Shown here in pieces: positions 26,089-34,853 of a DNA stretch of 39,197 bases. The DNA is taken from assembly GCA_943914115.1 (NCBI GenBank), contig CALUAU010000001.1:1-39197 (forward strand), read 5' to 3'. Both the position numbers and the translations under genes were made by a program. A model generated the notes under the pieces. It searched no databases. It had not been told where the DNA came from and saw only the letters and a program-made list of their open reading frames with translations. Position 1 is the stretch's first letter. Every line of letters starts with the position of its first letter. The DNA is from an uncultured Microbacteriaceae bacterium (GTDB lineage: Bacteria; Actinomycetota; Actinomycetes; Actinomycetales; Microbacteriaceae).

Positions 26089-27545
26089 TCAGGCAGTTTT
26101 GGAACACGATTACCTGGTGGCCCTCCCTTGCTCTCGCATTGCTCCAGGTCGGGTTAACTCTCTACGCATTATCCCAACCGCCTGAGTCATACGGTCAGCA
26201 AAATGCGTGGGATGTTTTCCTGCCACAACTTTCAGAGACACGCACCCTGGCGCTCGTTACATTCTTGTGGTGGGCCCTTTTACTCGCCCGCCAGATCCCT
26301 GCCGTCATTTCACCCGAGCGACTCATTCGACTTGGCTCGGTTTTACGGTCGGTGACTTATTCACTACTGCAGTTGCTTCCCGGCCTTGTTGCTGGGCTAC
26401 TCCTCGTTTCGGCGTCAACCTACTGTGTCGCGAGCGCGAAAAGCAACAGCCTCTATTGGAGCGAAAGCGCGCATCTACTACATGACCTTAGACACGAAAT
26501 CCAACTATCTGTGTTCAGCCCGGGAGCACTGGTCGCACACTTTGAGTCACCCTTCACCGCTCTCATCGCAATACTCGCGTGGTGCGCGACTGGCTATCTG
26601 CTGATTGCTGCGCTGTGCATCGCGGTCGCAGTTCGTTTCGGACGCATGACAGCAGCTGTCTTACTTTGGACAGTCTTTTCAGCCATGGCAATCACCACGT
26701 TTGCAGGGAGCATGGATTCCTTTTTGCCCGTGAGTCTAGTGTCACTCCCTTGGGCGATCGGAACCGAAACCTTTACCACTTCAATAATTGTCTTTTTCTG
26801 CATACTTGCGCTAACCTCGCTGATATCAATGTACTCAGTGAGCGCAATAGCGAATTACACCCGAGCACTTTTCTCTCATCGCATATCCGGCCTGGTTTTT
26901 CTTGCAATCGCCATACCGTTAGCTCTTTCATTCCCAACCAGCACATCCGGAACTGCCGACAGATTAGCAGGACGAAATAACGACCTAATCTCGTATGCGG
27001 TCATACAGATAATACTTTTCGGATTCACTTCTCTGTCAGTTTTGCGAGTGCGGAAACAATCAAAACCCAGATCCGTTTTCGAACAACGAGCCATTCGCTA
27101 CGGAAGGAATGATCGCTGGGTAAGACACCTGTGGTTGCGCGAAGTTGCCTGGATATGCTTCTGGGTTGGTGCATTCCTCGGGATAGTGGCTCTCATCGAC
27201 ACATCTACACAAAGCGAACCTTTTGATCCCGAAAAACTGCCGCCCTTGCTTCTTGCTGCAGGATCTGGCGCAACAGCTCTTTGCATTTTCTCATTCTCGA
27301 CAACTCTTTCCCTCATCTGGCGGTCATCAATCGACAAGACCTGGCTCACCATTTGCTCAGTAGTGCTCTTAATCGGCTACACCCTGCCACCAGCAGCCAT
27401 AAACCCTGGCGCACCCTACTCAATCGACCCGGGCTTACAAAGCATCAATTATGGATCCATTCTAGCGATCTGGCTGCTAGCTCTTGCCTCTAGCATATTT
27501 GCCCTACTTATCCCCAACCGATACAAGCATCCCCAACCTGTATAA
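26085..27545 (+). CDS. Large ABC-associated membrane protein, about 12 TM segments
   Basis: This protein has 486 residues from ATG 26085 (overlapping the previous TGA), chosen over a start 15 codons upstream that would lie inside the previous gene. About 12 hydrophobic segments fall into two sets separated by a basic cytoplasmic stretch (RVRKQSKPRSVFEQRAIRYGRNDRW, partial) at about residues 320-350. This looks like two six-helix permease modules joined in one chain. I recognise no named family. Sampled lines count 48% and 50% G+C. With the preceding permease and the following ATPase it makes an unusual set of one single-length and one double-length permease per ATPase gene. Confidence 0.75.
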   Translation: MIRQFWNTITWWPSLALALLQVGLTLYALSQPPESYGQQNAWDVFLPQLSETRTLALVTFLWWALLLARQIPAVISPERLIRLGSVLRSVTYSLLQLLPGLVAGLLLVSASTYCVASAKSNSLYWSESAHLLHDLRHEIQLSVFSPGALVAHFESPFTALIAILAWCATGYLLIAALCIAVAVRFGRMTAAVLLWTVFSAMAITTFAGSMDSFLPVSLVSLPWAIGTETFTTSIIVFFCILALTSLISMYSVSAIANYTRALFSHRISGLVFLAIAIPLALSFPTSTSGTADRLAGRNNDLISYAVIQIILFGFTSLSVLRVRKQSKPRSVFEQRAIRYGRNDRWVRHLWLREVAWICFWVGAFLGIVALIDTSTQSEPFDPEKLPPLLLAAGSGATALCIFSFSTTLSLIWRSSIDKTWLTICSVVLLIGYTLPPAAINPGAPYSIDPGLQSINYGSILAIWLLALASSIFALLIPNRYKHPQPV

Positions 27546-27595
27546 ATAGTCCAACTAGTAAATCTCTTCACAGTGCAGAATGGAGCGTAAAGCGC

Positions 27596-28252
27596 ATGGA
27601 ATCAGTGATTCAGGCGGTCAACGTCAGCAAGTCTTATCGCCAACGGCCGCTGTACACCGACGTAAACTTCGAAATACCCCAAGGAACCATTACCGGATTA
27701 GTCGGACCCAACGGTTCAGGCAAAAGTGTTTTACTCAGACTCATGTGCGCTCTTTCAGAGCCAGATAGTGGGAGCATCAGCATTTCACCCCGGTTTCTCT
27801 CCAATCGGCGCACCTACCCTGACCGGTTTGGCATCATTATTGATCGACCAGGCTACCTCCCAGATGAAACCGGGCTCGACAATTTGCTACAACTCGCCGA
27901 AATACGCAAACGTGTGAGCGAACAGGAGATACGTTCACTCATGCAAACTCTCGGACTGGATCCCGACCTACGTCAAAAAATGCGGCACTACTCGCTGGGC
28001 ATGAAACAAAAGATTGCTATCGCACAGGCCTTCATGGAGAACCCCCAGGTACTGCTTCTCGACGAGCCATTCAATGCACTCGACGCTGATGCCGTAACAA
28101 CCGTGATGGAGATGATTCGCGACTTTCATGCGAATGGAGGAACCGTGGTGTTCACCAGCCACGATTCTGAGCATATTCGCTCACTATCACAACGTATGCT
28201 CACAATTCGCAATGGAACTGTCACCACATCGGATAGCTCCGTGGCTGATTGA
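27596..28252 (+). CDS. ABC transporter ATPase, BcrA/bacitracin-type
   Basis: This 218-residue protein is a complete, compact nucleotide-binding domain with Walker A GPNGSGKS (37-44), signature YSLGMKQKIAIAQAF, Walker B VLLLDEPFNALD and a switch His in FTSHD. The Q-loop position reads IIIDRPGYLPDETG, the 'I(D/E)xPGfyP' form typical of BcrA-like ATPases of antimicrobial-peptide resistance and lantibiotic immunity transporters. It lies 50 bases after the large permease, with GGAG upstream. It presumably energises both permeases. The family points to peptide-linked transport or immunity; the actual substrate is unknown. The stop is 19 bases from the convergent GT fusion gene. Confidence 0.88.
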   Translation: MESVIQAVNVSKSYRQRPLYTDVNFEIPQGTITGLVGPNGSGKSVLLRLMCALSEPDSGSISISPRFLSNRRTYPDRFGIIIDRPGYLPDETGLDNLLQLAEIRKRVSEQEIRSLMQTLGLDPDLRQKMRHYSLGMKQKIAIAQAFMENPQVLLLDEPFNALDADAVTTVMEMIRDFHANGGTVVFTSHDSEHIRSLSQRMLTIRNGTVTTSDSSVAD

Positions 28253-28271
28253 CGCGAATGTGACAACGCGA

Positions 28272-30464
28272 TTACCCATGCGCCGCCCGCGAATAGGCAT
28301 CAACATGGATGCGTGCGCAACGCTCCCAGGTGAACTCAGCCGCGCGCGCCAATCCCGCCGCGCGCAACCCTGCAGCAGAGTCAGCATCGGTCAAGATCTT
28401 TTCGAGCGCATCCGCGAGCGCTGCAGGCTCGGGCTCGGCATACACAACCGCATCCCCACCAACCTCGGGCAGCGCGGTGCGGTTGGTTGTCACCACCGCG
28501 GCCCCGGCCGACATTGCCTCAAGCACCGGAAGCCCGAAGCCCTCCGCAATTGATGGATAACAAAACGCGCTCGCGCCGCCAAGCAGTGAGCGCAGTTCAT
28601 CCAGCGGCAAATAGCCGAGCTCACGCACCCCCGAATCGGCACCTGCCGCATCCAGCAGCTCAATCGCCTCGGCATCCCAACCGCGCTGCCCCGAAATCAG
28701 CAGCAGCGGAGCATCCGCCCCCAGGCGCTGTTGCAGGATGCGGTGCGCGCGAATCAACTGCGCCACCCGTTTGCGCGGCTCAATCGTGCCGAGAAACGCA
28801 ATATAGGGACGGTCGCCAAGCTCGTACTTATCGCGGAAAGCCGCGACCTCGGCTGCGGTTGGTTCGTGAAAAACATTCCGATCAACACCGTGCAGCGCCA
28901 CCGTCATCGCCCGCCGAGGCCGCCCCGCATAGCGTTCAATCTCGCCCGCGGTTGCCGCAGAGGGTGTGATCAGCCACACATCCGCCCGCACCGCCGCACG
29001 AATCCAATTCGTAAAAAAGCGTCGTTTGAGCGCCGTGTGCGCGTCGGGATCAGAAAAGAACGTGGCATCGTGCAGCGTCACCACCCGCCGCAGCGGCGTA
29101 CCCCGCGGAAACGAATAGTGCGGCGAGTGAATCACCTCGGCACGCACCTCACCTGCCAAACGCAACAGGCCCGTCTGCTCCCACGCAAACCGGGCCGCCT
29201 TTTGGGCAATGGCACGCGGCGCCACATGCAGCTCGGCACTCGGTGCCAGCGCGGCGAAATGCTCCTGATGCTCGGCACGGCAAACAAGCACCGGATTGAA
29301 ACCAATCGCCTCAAAACCGGTGAGCAACCCCTCCAAATACCGTCCCACTCCCCCGAGCTGCAACGGAACCGAAGTGAGATCAATCAGCGTGCGTGGCGCC
29401 GGCACATCCCCATCCGCATCCAGATGAACCTGATACTGCAGCGGTGTCGGTTCATCAACTGCCGGCTTGCGACGCTCACCAACCCGCGCGAACACCCCCG
29501 CCAGCGCGCCACGCGCCCGCGCCCGGCCAAGCTCGCGTTCATCCCGCGGTCGGCGCGGATCCGATGCCACCAACGCACCCTTCACCGCTCCGGCAAGCGT
29601 GCGCCCGGTGGCTGCAACCCGCATCCGCACCGGGCCATTACGCCGCGCGTTCCACGCCCGGTTACGGGCATTCCATTCAACAAACCCGGGGCTCGCGGTG
29701 CCAGAGCTCCCCGCGTGCTGATGCACCGAAACCGCATCGGGCACATAGGCAACCGACCAGCCGGCCGCGCGCATCCGCAGCGACAAATCGGTGTCTTCGT
29801 AGTACATGAAATACCGCTCATCAAAACCACCGAGCGCGCGCACCGCCTCAGCCCGCAGCGCACAGGCACCACCGTGAAAACCCAGCACACTACGCGGAAA
29901 CTCGGTGCCAACAGGCGCCAACCAGCCGCGGTCGACACCATTACCCGACCGGGTGAGCTGATTACCGGTCGAGTTAATCAGCCGCTCGCCCCGCTCGCCT
30001 TCGCGGGTGCGACGCCAGCGTGCGCCGTCATGCCCCACAAACACCTCGGCAGCCGTAGTGTCTAACTCTGCCGCAATGAACTCACCCGCCAACTGCACCT
30101 GCGCGGTAACCGCACCCAGCTGCTCATCATTCGCGAGTTCGGTGAGTAGCGCCGCCACAAAACCGGGCTGGTACACCGCATCCTGATTTAGCACCAGATA
30201 GGCATCGGCAGGATACGCCGCCATCGCCCGATTAGCGGCAGCGCCATAACCAAGATTGGTGCGCAGTTCGAGCACTTCAGCCTCGGGTGCTTCCGCCCGG
30301 ATACGCGCAACCGTGTCGTCAGACGAACCGTTATCGGCCGCCACCACTCGACAGCGCATCCCCGCCGGCACGTGCTGGTCGAGCAGTGACCGCACCGCAG
30401 CCACCGCCTCAGCCCCACCATTCCAGGTGACAACAATGGCCGTAGCTGTAACGATTGCGTTCAT
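28272..30464 (-). CDS. Bifunctional glycosyltransferase: GT2 (WbbL-like) fused to GT4
   Basis: In this 730-residue protein, residues about 5-260 are a GT2 domain of the rhamnosyl/WbbL style: AIVVTWNGGAEAVAAVRSLL, AADNGSSDDT, NLGYGAAANRAM, LVLNQDAV, and FDERYFMYYEDTDLSLRMR. A basic linker (about 270-360) leads to a complete GT4 (GT-B) domain from about 365: LGGVGRYLEGLL, VVTLHDATFF, AFLGTIEPRKRV and CYPSIAEGFGLPVLEAMSAG, which carries the ExxxxxxxE-like donor site. Both domains keep their key motifs, so two consecutive sugars may be added by one enzyme. The WbbL-like part may transfer the first rhamnose onto a lipid-linked GlcNAc (inference). It is divergent from rmlB. Confidence 0.9.
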   Translation of the reverse strand: MNAIVTATAIVVTWNGGAEAVAAVRSLLDQHVPAGMRCRVVAADNGSSDDTVARIRAEAPEAEVLELRTNLGYGAAANRAMAAYPADAYLVLNQDAVYQPGFVAALLTELANDEQLGAVTAQVQLAGEFIAAELDTTAAEVFVGHDGARWRRTREGERGERLINSTGNQLTRSGNGVDRGWLAPVGTEFPRSVLGFHGGACALRAEAVRALGGFDERYFMYYEDTDLSLRMRAAGWSVAYVPDAVSVHQHAGSSGTASPGFVEWNARNRAWNARRNGPVRMRVAATGRTLAGAVKGALVASDPRRPRDERELGRARARGALAGVFARVGERRKPAVDEPTPLQYQVHLDADGDVPAPRTLIDLTSVPLQLGGVGRYLEGLLTGFEAIGFNPVLVCRAEHQEHFAALAPSAELHVAPRAIAQKAARFAWEQTGLLRLAGEVRAEVIHSPHYSFPRGTPLRRVVTLHDATFFSDPDAHTALKRRFFTNWIRAAVRADVWLITPSAATAGEIERYAGRPRRAMTVALHGVDRNVFHEPTAAEVAAFRDKYELGDRPYIAFLGTIEPRKRVAQLIRAHRILQQRLGADAPLLLISGQRGWDAEAIELLDAAGADSGVRELGYLPLDELRSLLGGASAFCYPSIAEGFGLPVLEAMSAGAAVVTTNRTALPEVGGDAVVYAEPEPAALADALEKILTDADSAAGLRAAGLARAAEFTWERCARIHVDAYSRAAHG

Positions 30465-30609
30465 ACCAAAGACGCTACCCTGCTCGGCTGGCAGGCCGAA
30501 ACTTCAGCCCAACTCAGCTATTCCTGCGCCAGCCGAGCGTAACCCCGGTAGGCTAGAGGGCAGTGTTTGCGCCCCCGCGGCGCAGTTTGGGTAACCGAGA
30601 AGGAAAGCA

Positions 30610-31599
30610 ATGAAACTACTCGTGACCGGCGGTGCCGGCTTCATCGGCTCGAACTTCGTCCGTCGTGCGCTGAACGACCAGCTGCCCGGCCTTGAGGGCG
30701 CCGAGATTATCGTGCTCGATGCACTCACCTACTCGGGGGTGCGCGCCAACCTCGACCCGATCGCCGACTCGCCCCGCTACGAGTTCGTGCACGGCAACAT
30801 TTGCGACGCCGAGCTGCTCGACAAACTCATGCCCCGCGTTGACGGCGTGGTGCACTTCGCCGCCGAATCGCACGTCGACCGCTCAGTGCGCGACTCATCA
30901 ATCTTCTTCGAAACCAACGTCATCGGCACTCAGCGCCTGCTCGACGCCGCCCTCAAACACGGTGTCGACCGCTTCGTGCACGTGTCAACCGACGAGGTGT
31001 ACGGCTCGATCGAAGAGGGCGAATGGACTGAAGAGTGGCCGCTCGAACCCAACTCGCCCTACGCCGCATCCAAGGCCAGCAGCGACCTCGTGGCCCGCAG
31101 CTACCACCGCACCCATGGCATGAACATTTCGATCACGCGCTGCTCGAACAACTACGGCCCCTACCACTTCCCCGAAAAACTCATCCCGCTGTTCGTCACC
31201 AACCTGCTCGACGACAAGCACGTGCCCCTCTACGGCACCGGCGAAAACGTGCGCGACTGGCTGCACGTTGACGACCACTGCCGCGGCATCGCACTCGTCT
31301 ATACCAAGGGCCGCGCCGGCGAGGTGTACAACATCGGTGGCGGCACCCAGCTCACCAATGTCGAGATCACCAAGAAAATCCTCGAACTCATGGGCAAAGA
31401 CTGGTCGTACGTCGACCACGTCGAAGACCGCAAGGGCCACGACCTGCGCTACTGCGTCGACATCACCAAAATCCAAAACGAGCTCGGCTACGAGCCCCAG
31501 GTGCCGTTCGAACAGGGCCTCGCCGACGTGGTGCAGTGGTACCGCGACCGTCGCGACTGGTGGGAGCCACTGAAGGAGCGTGCCGCCCTTGAAGGCTAG
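30610..31599 (+). CDS. rmlB: dTDP-glucose 4,6-dehydratase
   Basis: RmlB is the NAD-dependent enzyme making dTDP-4-keto-6-deoxyglucose, step two of dTDP-rhamnose synthesis. The 329-residue length is normal. It has the Rossmann motif GGAGFIGSNF (residues 7-16), FAAESHVDRS, STDEVYGS with the active-site Thr-Asp-Glu, YAASK (Tyr151, Lys155), and RDWLHVDDHCRGI. AGAAGGAAAG lies upstream of ATG 30610. It begins the rmlB-rmlD-GT4 operon, divergent from the GT2-GT4 fusion gene over 145 bases. Confidence 0.98.
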   Translation: MKLLVTGGAGFIGSNFVRRALNDQLPGLEGAEIIVLDALTYSGVRANLDPIADSPRYEFVHGNICDAELLDKLMPRVDGVVHFAAESHVDRSVRDSSIFFETNVIGTQRLLDAALKHGVDRFVHVSTDEVYGSIEEGEWTEEWPLEPNSPYAASKASSDLVARSYHRTHGMNISITRCSNNYGPYHFPEKLIPLFVTNLLDDKHVPLYGTGENVRDWLHVDDHCRGIALVYTKGRAGEVYNIGGGTQLTNVEITKKILELMGKDWSYVDHVEDRKGHDLRYCVDITKIQNELGYEPQVPFEQGLADVVQWYRDRRDWWEPLKERAALEG

Positions 31600-32476
31600 C
31601 CAGCGCTACCTCATCACCGGCGCTGCGGGCATGCTGGGGCAAGACCTCCAGCGTGCCCTACAGGGCCGCGACGTCACCGCGCTTCGCCGCACCGACCTCG
31701 ACATCACCGATGCGGCTGCGGTGGCGGCGGCCGTCGCCGGCTACGACGTGGTGATTAACGCCGCCGCATACACCGCTGTCGACCAGGCCGAAACCGATGA
31801 AGCAGCCGCGCAGCTGCTCAACGCAACCGCCGTCGAGCACCTCGCAAAAGCCGCCGCCGAAACTGGCGCCAAGTTCGTGCACTTCTCTACCGACTACGTG
31901 TTTCAGGGCGACGCCAGCGAACCATACGACGAAGACGCACCCCGCGACCCGCTCAACGCCTACGGGCGCACCAAAGCCGACGGTGAAGTGGCGGCGCTCG
32001 CCGCGCATCCCGACGGCACCTACATCATCCGCACCGCCTGGCTCTACGGCGCCGCCGGCGGCAATTTCGCCAAAACCATGGTGAAACTCGCCGGCTCGCA
32101 TCCCGAAATTACCGTGGTGGATGATCAACGCGGCCAGCCCACCTACACGCGCGACCTCGCCGAACAAACCGTTCGACTACTGGATGCGAATGGTCCCGTC
32201 GGCATCTACCACGGCACCTCGTCGGGCGAGTGCACCTGGTTCGACTTCGCGCGCGAAATATTCCAGCTCACCGGCAACGACCCCGCTCGAGTCAAACCCA
32301 CCGACTCGAGCGCATTCGTTCGCCCCGCCGCCCGCCCCGCCTACTCGGTGCTCGGGCACCGCCGCTGGCACGAGGCAGGCATCGACCCCATCCGCGATTG
32401 GCGCGAAGCGATCGCCGCAGCCGCAGCCGACGGCGTGCTCGTCGTCGAACCCACACCGGTCGCCGAGGTTCACTAG
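31589..32476 (+). CDS. rmlD: dTDP-4-dehydrorhamnose reductase
   Basis: RmlD reduces dTDP-4-keto-rhamnose to dTDP-L-rhamnose, the last step. The chosen start is TTG 31589, because AAGGAG (31573-31578) is ten bases ahead of it; the alternative GTG at 31580 lies only one base after that ribosome site and would add PPL. From TTG the protein has 295 residues, with GAAGMLGQDL (11-20), NAAAYTAVDQAE, STDYVFQG, and YGRTK (Tyr125, Lys129). It overlaps the rmlB 3' end by 11 bases. The C-terminal HRRWHEAGIDPIRDWREAI is the usual family ending, followed by a short tail. Confidence 0.96.
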   Translation: MKASQRYLITGAAGMLGQDLQRALQGRDVTALRRTDLDITDAAAVAAAVAGYDVVINAAAYTAVDQAETDEAAAQLLNATAVEHLAKAAAETGAKFVHFSTDYVFQGDASEPYDEDAPRDPLNAYGRTKADGEVAALAAHPDGTYIIRTAWLYGAAGGNFAKTMVKLAGSHPEITVVDDQRGQPTYTRDLAEQTVRLLDANGPVGIYHGTSSGECTWFDFAREIFQLTGNDPARVKPTDSSAFVRPAARPAYSVLGHRRWHEAGIDPIRDWREAIAAAAADGVLVVEPTPVAEVH

Positions 32477-32482
32477 CAGCAC

Positions 32483-33625
32483 ATGGTCACACTGAATTTC
32501 GTCGTCGATCAACTCACCGCCGAAGTACCCGGTGGGATCGGTCGATACACCGAAAATCTGGTGCGCGAGGTGATTCGACGTGCCCCGCACGATTGCGATG
32601 TAGCGGGAATTACCTCGTTCATCTCGGATGAGCAACGCTCGGCACTGCTCGACCGGCTGCCGGGCCTTGAATCGGTGCGCATGTCACGCCTCAACCGCAA
32701 GATGCTCTCGCAGGCGTGGCGAAACGGCATGTTCACCAACGCCTTTGGTGGTGGACTATTTCACTCACCCAGCCTGCTGGCCCCGCTGCGGCCGCTCGAA
32801 AGCGGCGACCCAGCCCAAGTTGTGGTAACCATCCACGACACAGTGCCGTGGACGCATCCCGAAACCCTCACCCCCAACGGAGTGCGGTGGCACAAGGCGA
32901 TGCTCAAACGCGCCTGGAACTACGCCGCCGCTGTCGTTACCCCCACGCACGCCGTCGCCGAACAGGTGGCCCAGCTGCACAATTTTGGCGACCGGCTGCG
33001 GGTGATTCCCGGCGCCGCATCCCCCGACATTCAACTGCCCGATGAAGCCACTCAGCAGGCCATCGCCCAGCATTTCCAACTGCCCGACACCTTCATCCTG
33101 GCTATCGGCACGCTCGAACCACGCAAGGGAATCGACCGGCTACTGCAAGCGATGGCGCAGCCGCGACTGCGGGATGCGCAGCTCGTGCATGTGGGGCCCG
33201 AAGGCTGGGGCGAAGTCGATCTCGATTCGCTCTGCGCCGCCGCCAATGTCGACCGGGCGCGCGTGCGCAACCTCGGCTTTGTGAACGATACCGAGCTCGC
33301 CGTTGTGCTCGACCGCGCCACTGTGCTGTGCATGCCCTCGCTCGACGAGGGCTTCGGGCTGCCCATTCTTGAGGCGTTCCGGGCCGGCACCCCCGTGGTG
33401 CACAGTGATGTGCCGGCGTTGATGGAAGTGTCGCAGGGTGCATCCCTGCACGTCGGCCTCGGTAACGAAACGAGCTTTGTGGAACGCCTGTCGATCGCGC
33501 TATCGAATGTGCTCGGCGACCGCGAGCTGCGCGAGAGCCTGGTACTAGCGGGGCAAGACCGCCACCCGATCTACTCGTGGGCCTACTCGGCCGACCTCGT
33601 CTGGCAGCTGCACGCCGACCTCTAG
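32483..33625 (+). CDS. Family 4 glycosyltransferase
   Basis: The 380 residues have a GT-B fold of the GT4 type: GGIGRYTENLVREV near residue 17, VVTIHDTVPWTHPETLTP, AVVTPTHAVAEQV, AIGTLEPRKGIDRLLQAM and the donor-site CMPSLDEGFGLPILEAFRAG. It starts six bases after the rmlD stop, so it is co-transcribed with rmlB-rmlD and is probably a rhamnosyl- or mannosyl-type transferase of the same glycan. It resembles the GT4 half of the fusion protein at 28272-30464 in motif wording, suggesting related enzymes. A 65-bp palindromic repeat lies 79 bases beyond its stop. Confidence 0.9.
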   Translation: MVTLNFVVDQLTAEVPGGIGRYTENLVREVIRRAPHDCDVAGITSFISDEQRSALLDRLPGLESVRMSRLNRKMLSQAWRNGMFTNAFGGGLFHSPSLLAPLRPLESGDPAQVVVTIHDTVPWTHPETLTPNGVRWHKAMLKRAWNYAAAVVTPTHAVAEQVAQLHNFGDRLRVIPGAASPDIQLPDEATQQAIAQHFQLPDTFILAIGTLEPRKGIDRLLQAMAQPRLRDAQLVHVGPEGWGEVDLDSLCAAANVDRARVRNLGFVNDTELAVVLDRATVLCMPSLDEGFGLPILEAFRAGTPVVHSDVPALMEVSQGASLHVGLGNETSFVERLSIALSNVLGDRELRESLVLAGQDRHPIYSWAYSADLVWQLHADL

Positions 33626-33704
33626 CCGCGTGCCGGCGTGAGCGGATGCCCGCCGCACCCTCGTCGCCTCGCATCCCCGTTTGCACCCCACTTTTTGCCC
33701 TCGT

Positions 33705-33769
33705 GTGTGTCTCCGCGTCAAATGTGTGTGCTCTGCCACATACAAATGACGCGAACCCACACAAATCCG
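33705..33769 (+). repeat. 65-bp palindromic repeat, copy 1
   Basis: Begins GTGTG..TCCGCGTCA and ends with a 21-base arm (from ACGCGAACCC to AAATCCG) that is identical in copy 2 (34958-35022). The centre (33715-33753) is an imperfect inverted repeat able to form a hairpin (GCGTCA...TGACGC). It lies in the convergent gap between the GT4 gene and the AbiEi/DUF559-type gene. No other copy was seen in the window. Confidence 0.85.
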
Positions 33770-33821
33770 TGGAGGCCGATGCCGAACGCAGCGCACGGCG
33801 GGCACTGCGCGCAAAGAGCGA

Positions 33822-34853
33822 CTACGCGACGAGAAAGCTCCAGTCGGGCTGCTCCGGAGGCCGAAGCGGCTCGATCACAACGTGACCGCGCGGTGCAGGC
33901 AACGTGCGCGCCCGCTCAAAGCCGCGCTCAAGCATCCGAATAAATTTTTGGGGATGCTGCAGGTCGCGCCACATCCAGCGCACCATCTCCCACCCGGCCG
34001 CGCGCAACCGTGCCTCTCGCTGCTTCTCAGCCATCACCGTCGACACCGCATCCTCACCTGGCGCAAGCAACTTTCCATACTTGACTCTGCCGTCAAACTC
34101 GCCCAGCACCCCGGCACGCGAGGCGAAATCGGTGCGGGCCAAAAACTCGCCGTTTTCGTCGAGAATCGTTGCCTGCTGCAGATCGAATTCGACCCCGTGC
34201 TCGATCATCAAATATCTACTCCACGACTCGGCATAGCTTTCGGCCCGATCACTCGCGTGCGTTTTCACCCAGCGCAAGGTGCGCCGGTGGCGCAGCGGTT
34301 CATCCAACGCATCGAAACTCGCACCAAACCTCAACACCGCATCGGCCGCCGCCAGCAGTTCGTGACCAGACACCAGCGAAGCGAGGTCTTGGAGCGTTCG
34401 CTCAAGCGTCGTCACCCTCAGCCCGTACATCTCGGCGACATCCGCATCTTTAAGTCGCGACCGCATGACCCGCAAACCCGCAACCGGCGGAGAGGCGCTC
34501 GATCGGTTCACAGTGACCGGCCCGCTCAGCCGAGAGTTGAGTAGCGGTAAGCCGTGGATCGCGGCGGCGCTGACGCCGCACGCTACAGCGGTGTTGGATG
34601 CACCAACAACGGCAATCGTGCGCGCCACATGTTGCGTGGTCGGCGCGAGCGAATCCCAATCGTCACTAGCAATTTCAACGTAGGCCCCGCGATACACGCG
34701 GTGGATTTCACCCCGCCGCAGGCGCCGACGAAGCGTTTCGGGGCGGTAGTCACCAATCGAATGAGCCGCAGGTCGAATAATGCGCATGCGCATCATTTGA
34801 CGGTATTCGGATGCGTTCCGCTGCAGCGCGTGCGGTCGCTGTGGATAGGTCAC
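33822..34853 (-). CDS. AbiEi/DUF559-type protein (putative nuclease-like, antitoxin-like N-terminus)
   Basis: The protein has 343 residues if started at GTG 34853; no good ribosome site is visible, and ATG at about 34797 (MMRMRII) is an alternative. An N-terminal winged-helix-like segment (RRRLRRGEIHRVYRGAYVEI) is of the AbiEi antitoxin type common in actinobacteria. The C-terminal third looks like a DUF559/Vsr-type endonuclease fold: ARTDFASRAGVLGEFDGRVKYG with the acidic/Lys pattern, then EKQREARLRAAGWEMVRWMWRDL. Proteins of this layout are very frequent and variable in actinobacterial genomes; their function is unknown. No partner toxin is adjacent. The gene alone sits between two copies of a palindromic 65-bp repeat, which suggests a mobile or exchangeable cassette. 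Confidence 0.82.
   Translation of the reverse strand: MTYPQRPHALQRNASEYRQMMRMRIIRPAAHSIGDYRPETLRRRLRRGEIHRVYRGAYVEIASDDWDSLAPTTQHVARTIAVVGASNTAVACGVSAAAIHGLPLLNSRLSGPVTVNRSSASPPVAGLRVMRSRLKDADVAEMYGLRVTTLERTLQDLASLVSGHELLAAADAVLRFGASFDALDEPLRHRRTLRWVKTHASDRAESYAESWSRYLMIEHGVEFDLQQATILDENGEFLARTDFASRAGVLGEFDGRVKYGKLLAPGEDAVSTVMAEKQREARLRAAGWEMVRWMWRDLQHPQKFIRMLERGFERARTLPAPRGHVVIEPLRPPEQPDWSFLVA

Noticed and set aside
24820..28252. Lactococcin 972-type operon
   Set aside because: Those operons have a large single permease of about 650-700 residues and a different precursor pattern; the protein here does not show it.
24713..28260. Target-site duplication or attachment sites at the ends of the low-GC cassette
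   Set aside because: Only vague similarity between the two ends (CTGACTGGCG and CTGATTGACG contexts); no convincing direct repeat and no integrase or tRNA nearby.
28731..30065. Long open frame (444 codons) on the plus strand
   Set aside because: It lies entirely opposite the GT2-GT4 fusion gene, is extremely Arg/His/Pro-rich, and has no family motif; it is a high-GC shadow frame.
33102..33764. Open frame of 220 codons on the minus strand over the GT4 3' end and repeat copy 1
   Set aside because: It is Arg/Ala-rich, antisense to the conserved GT4 coding region and has no ribosome site.
34838..34850. DnaA-box-like TGTGGATAG
   Set aside because: Single imperfect match with no AT-rich region or further boxes; not an origin.
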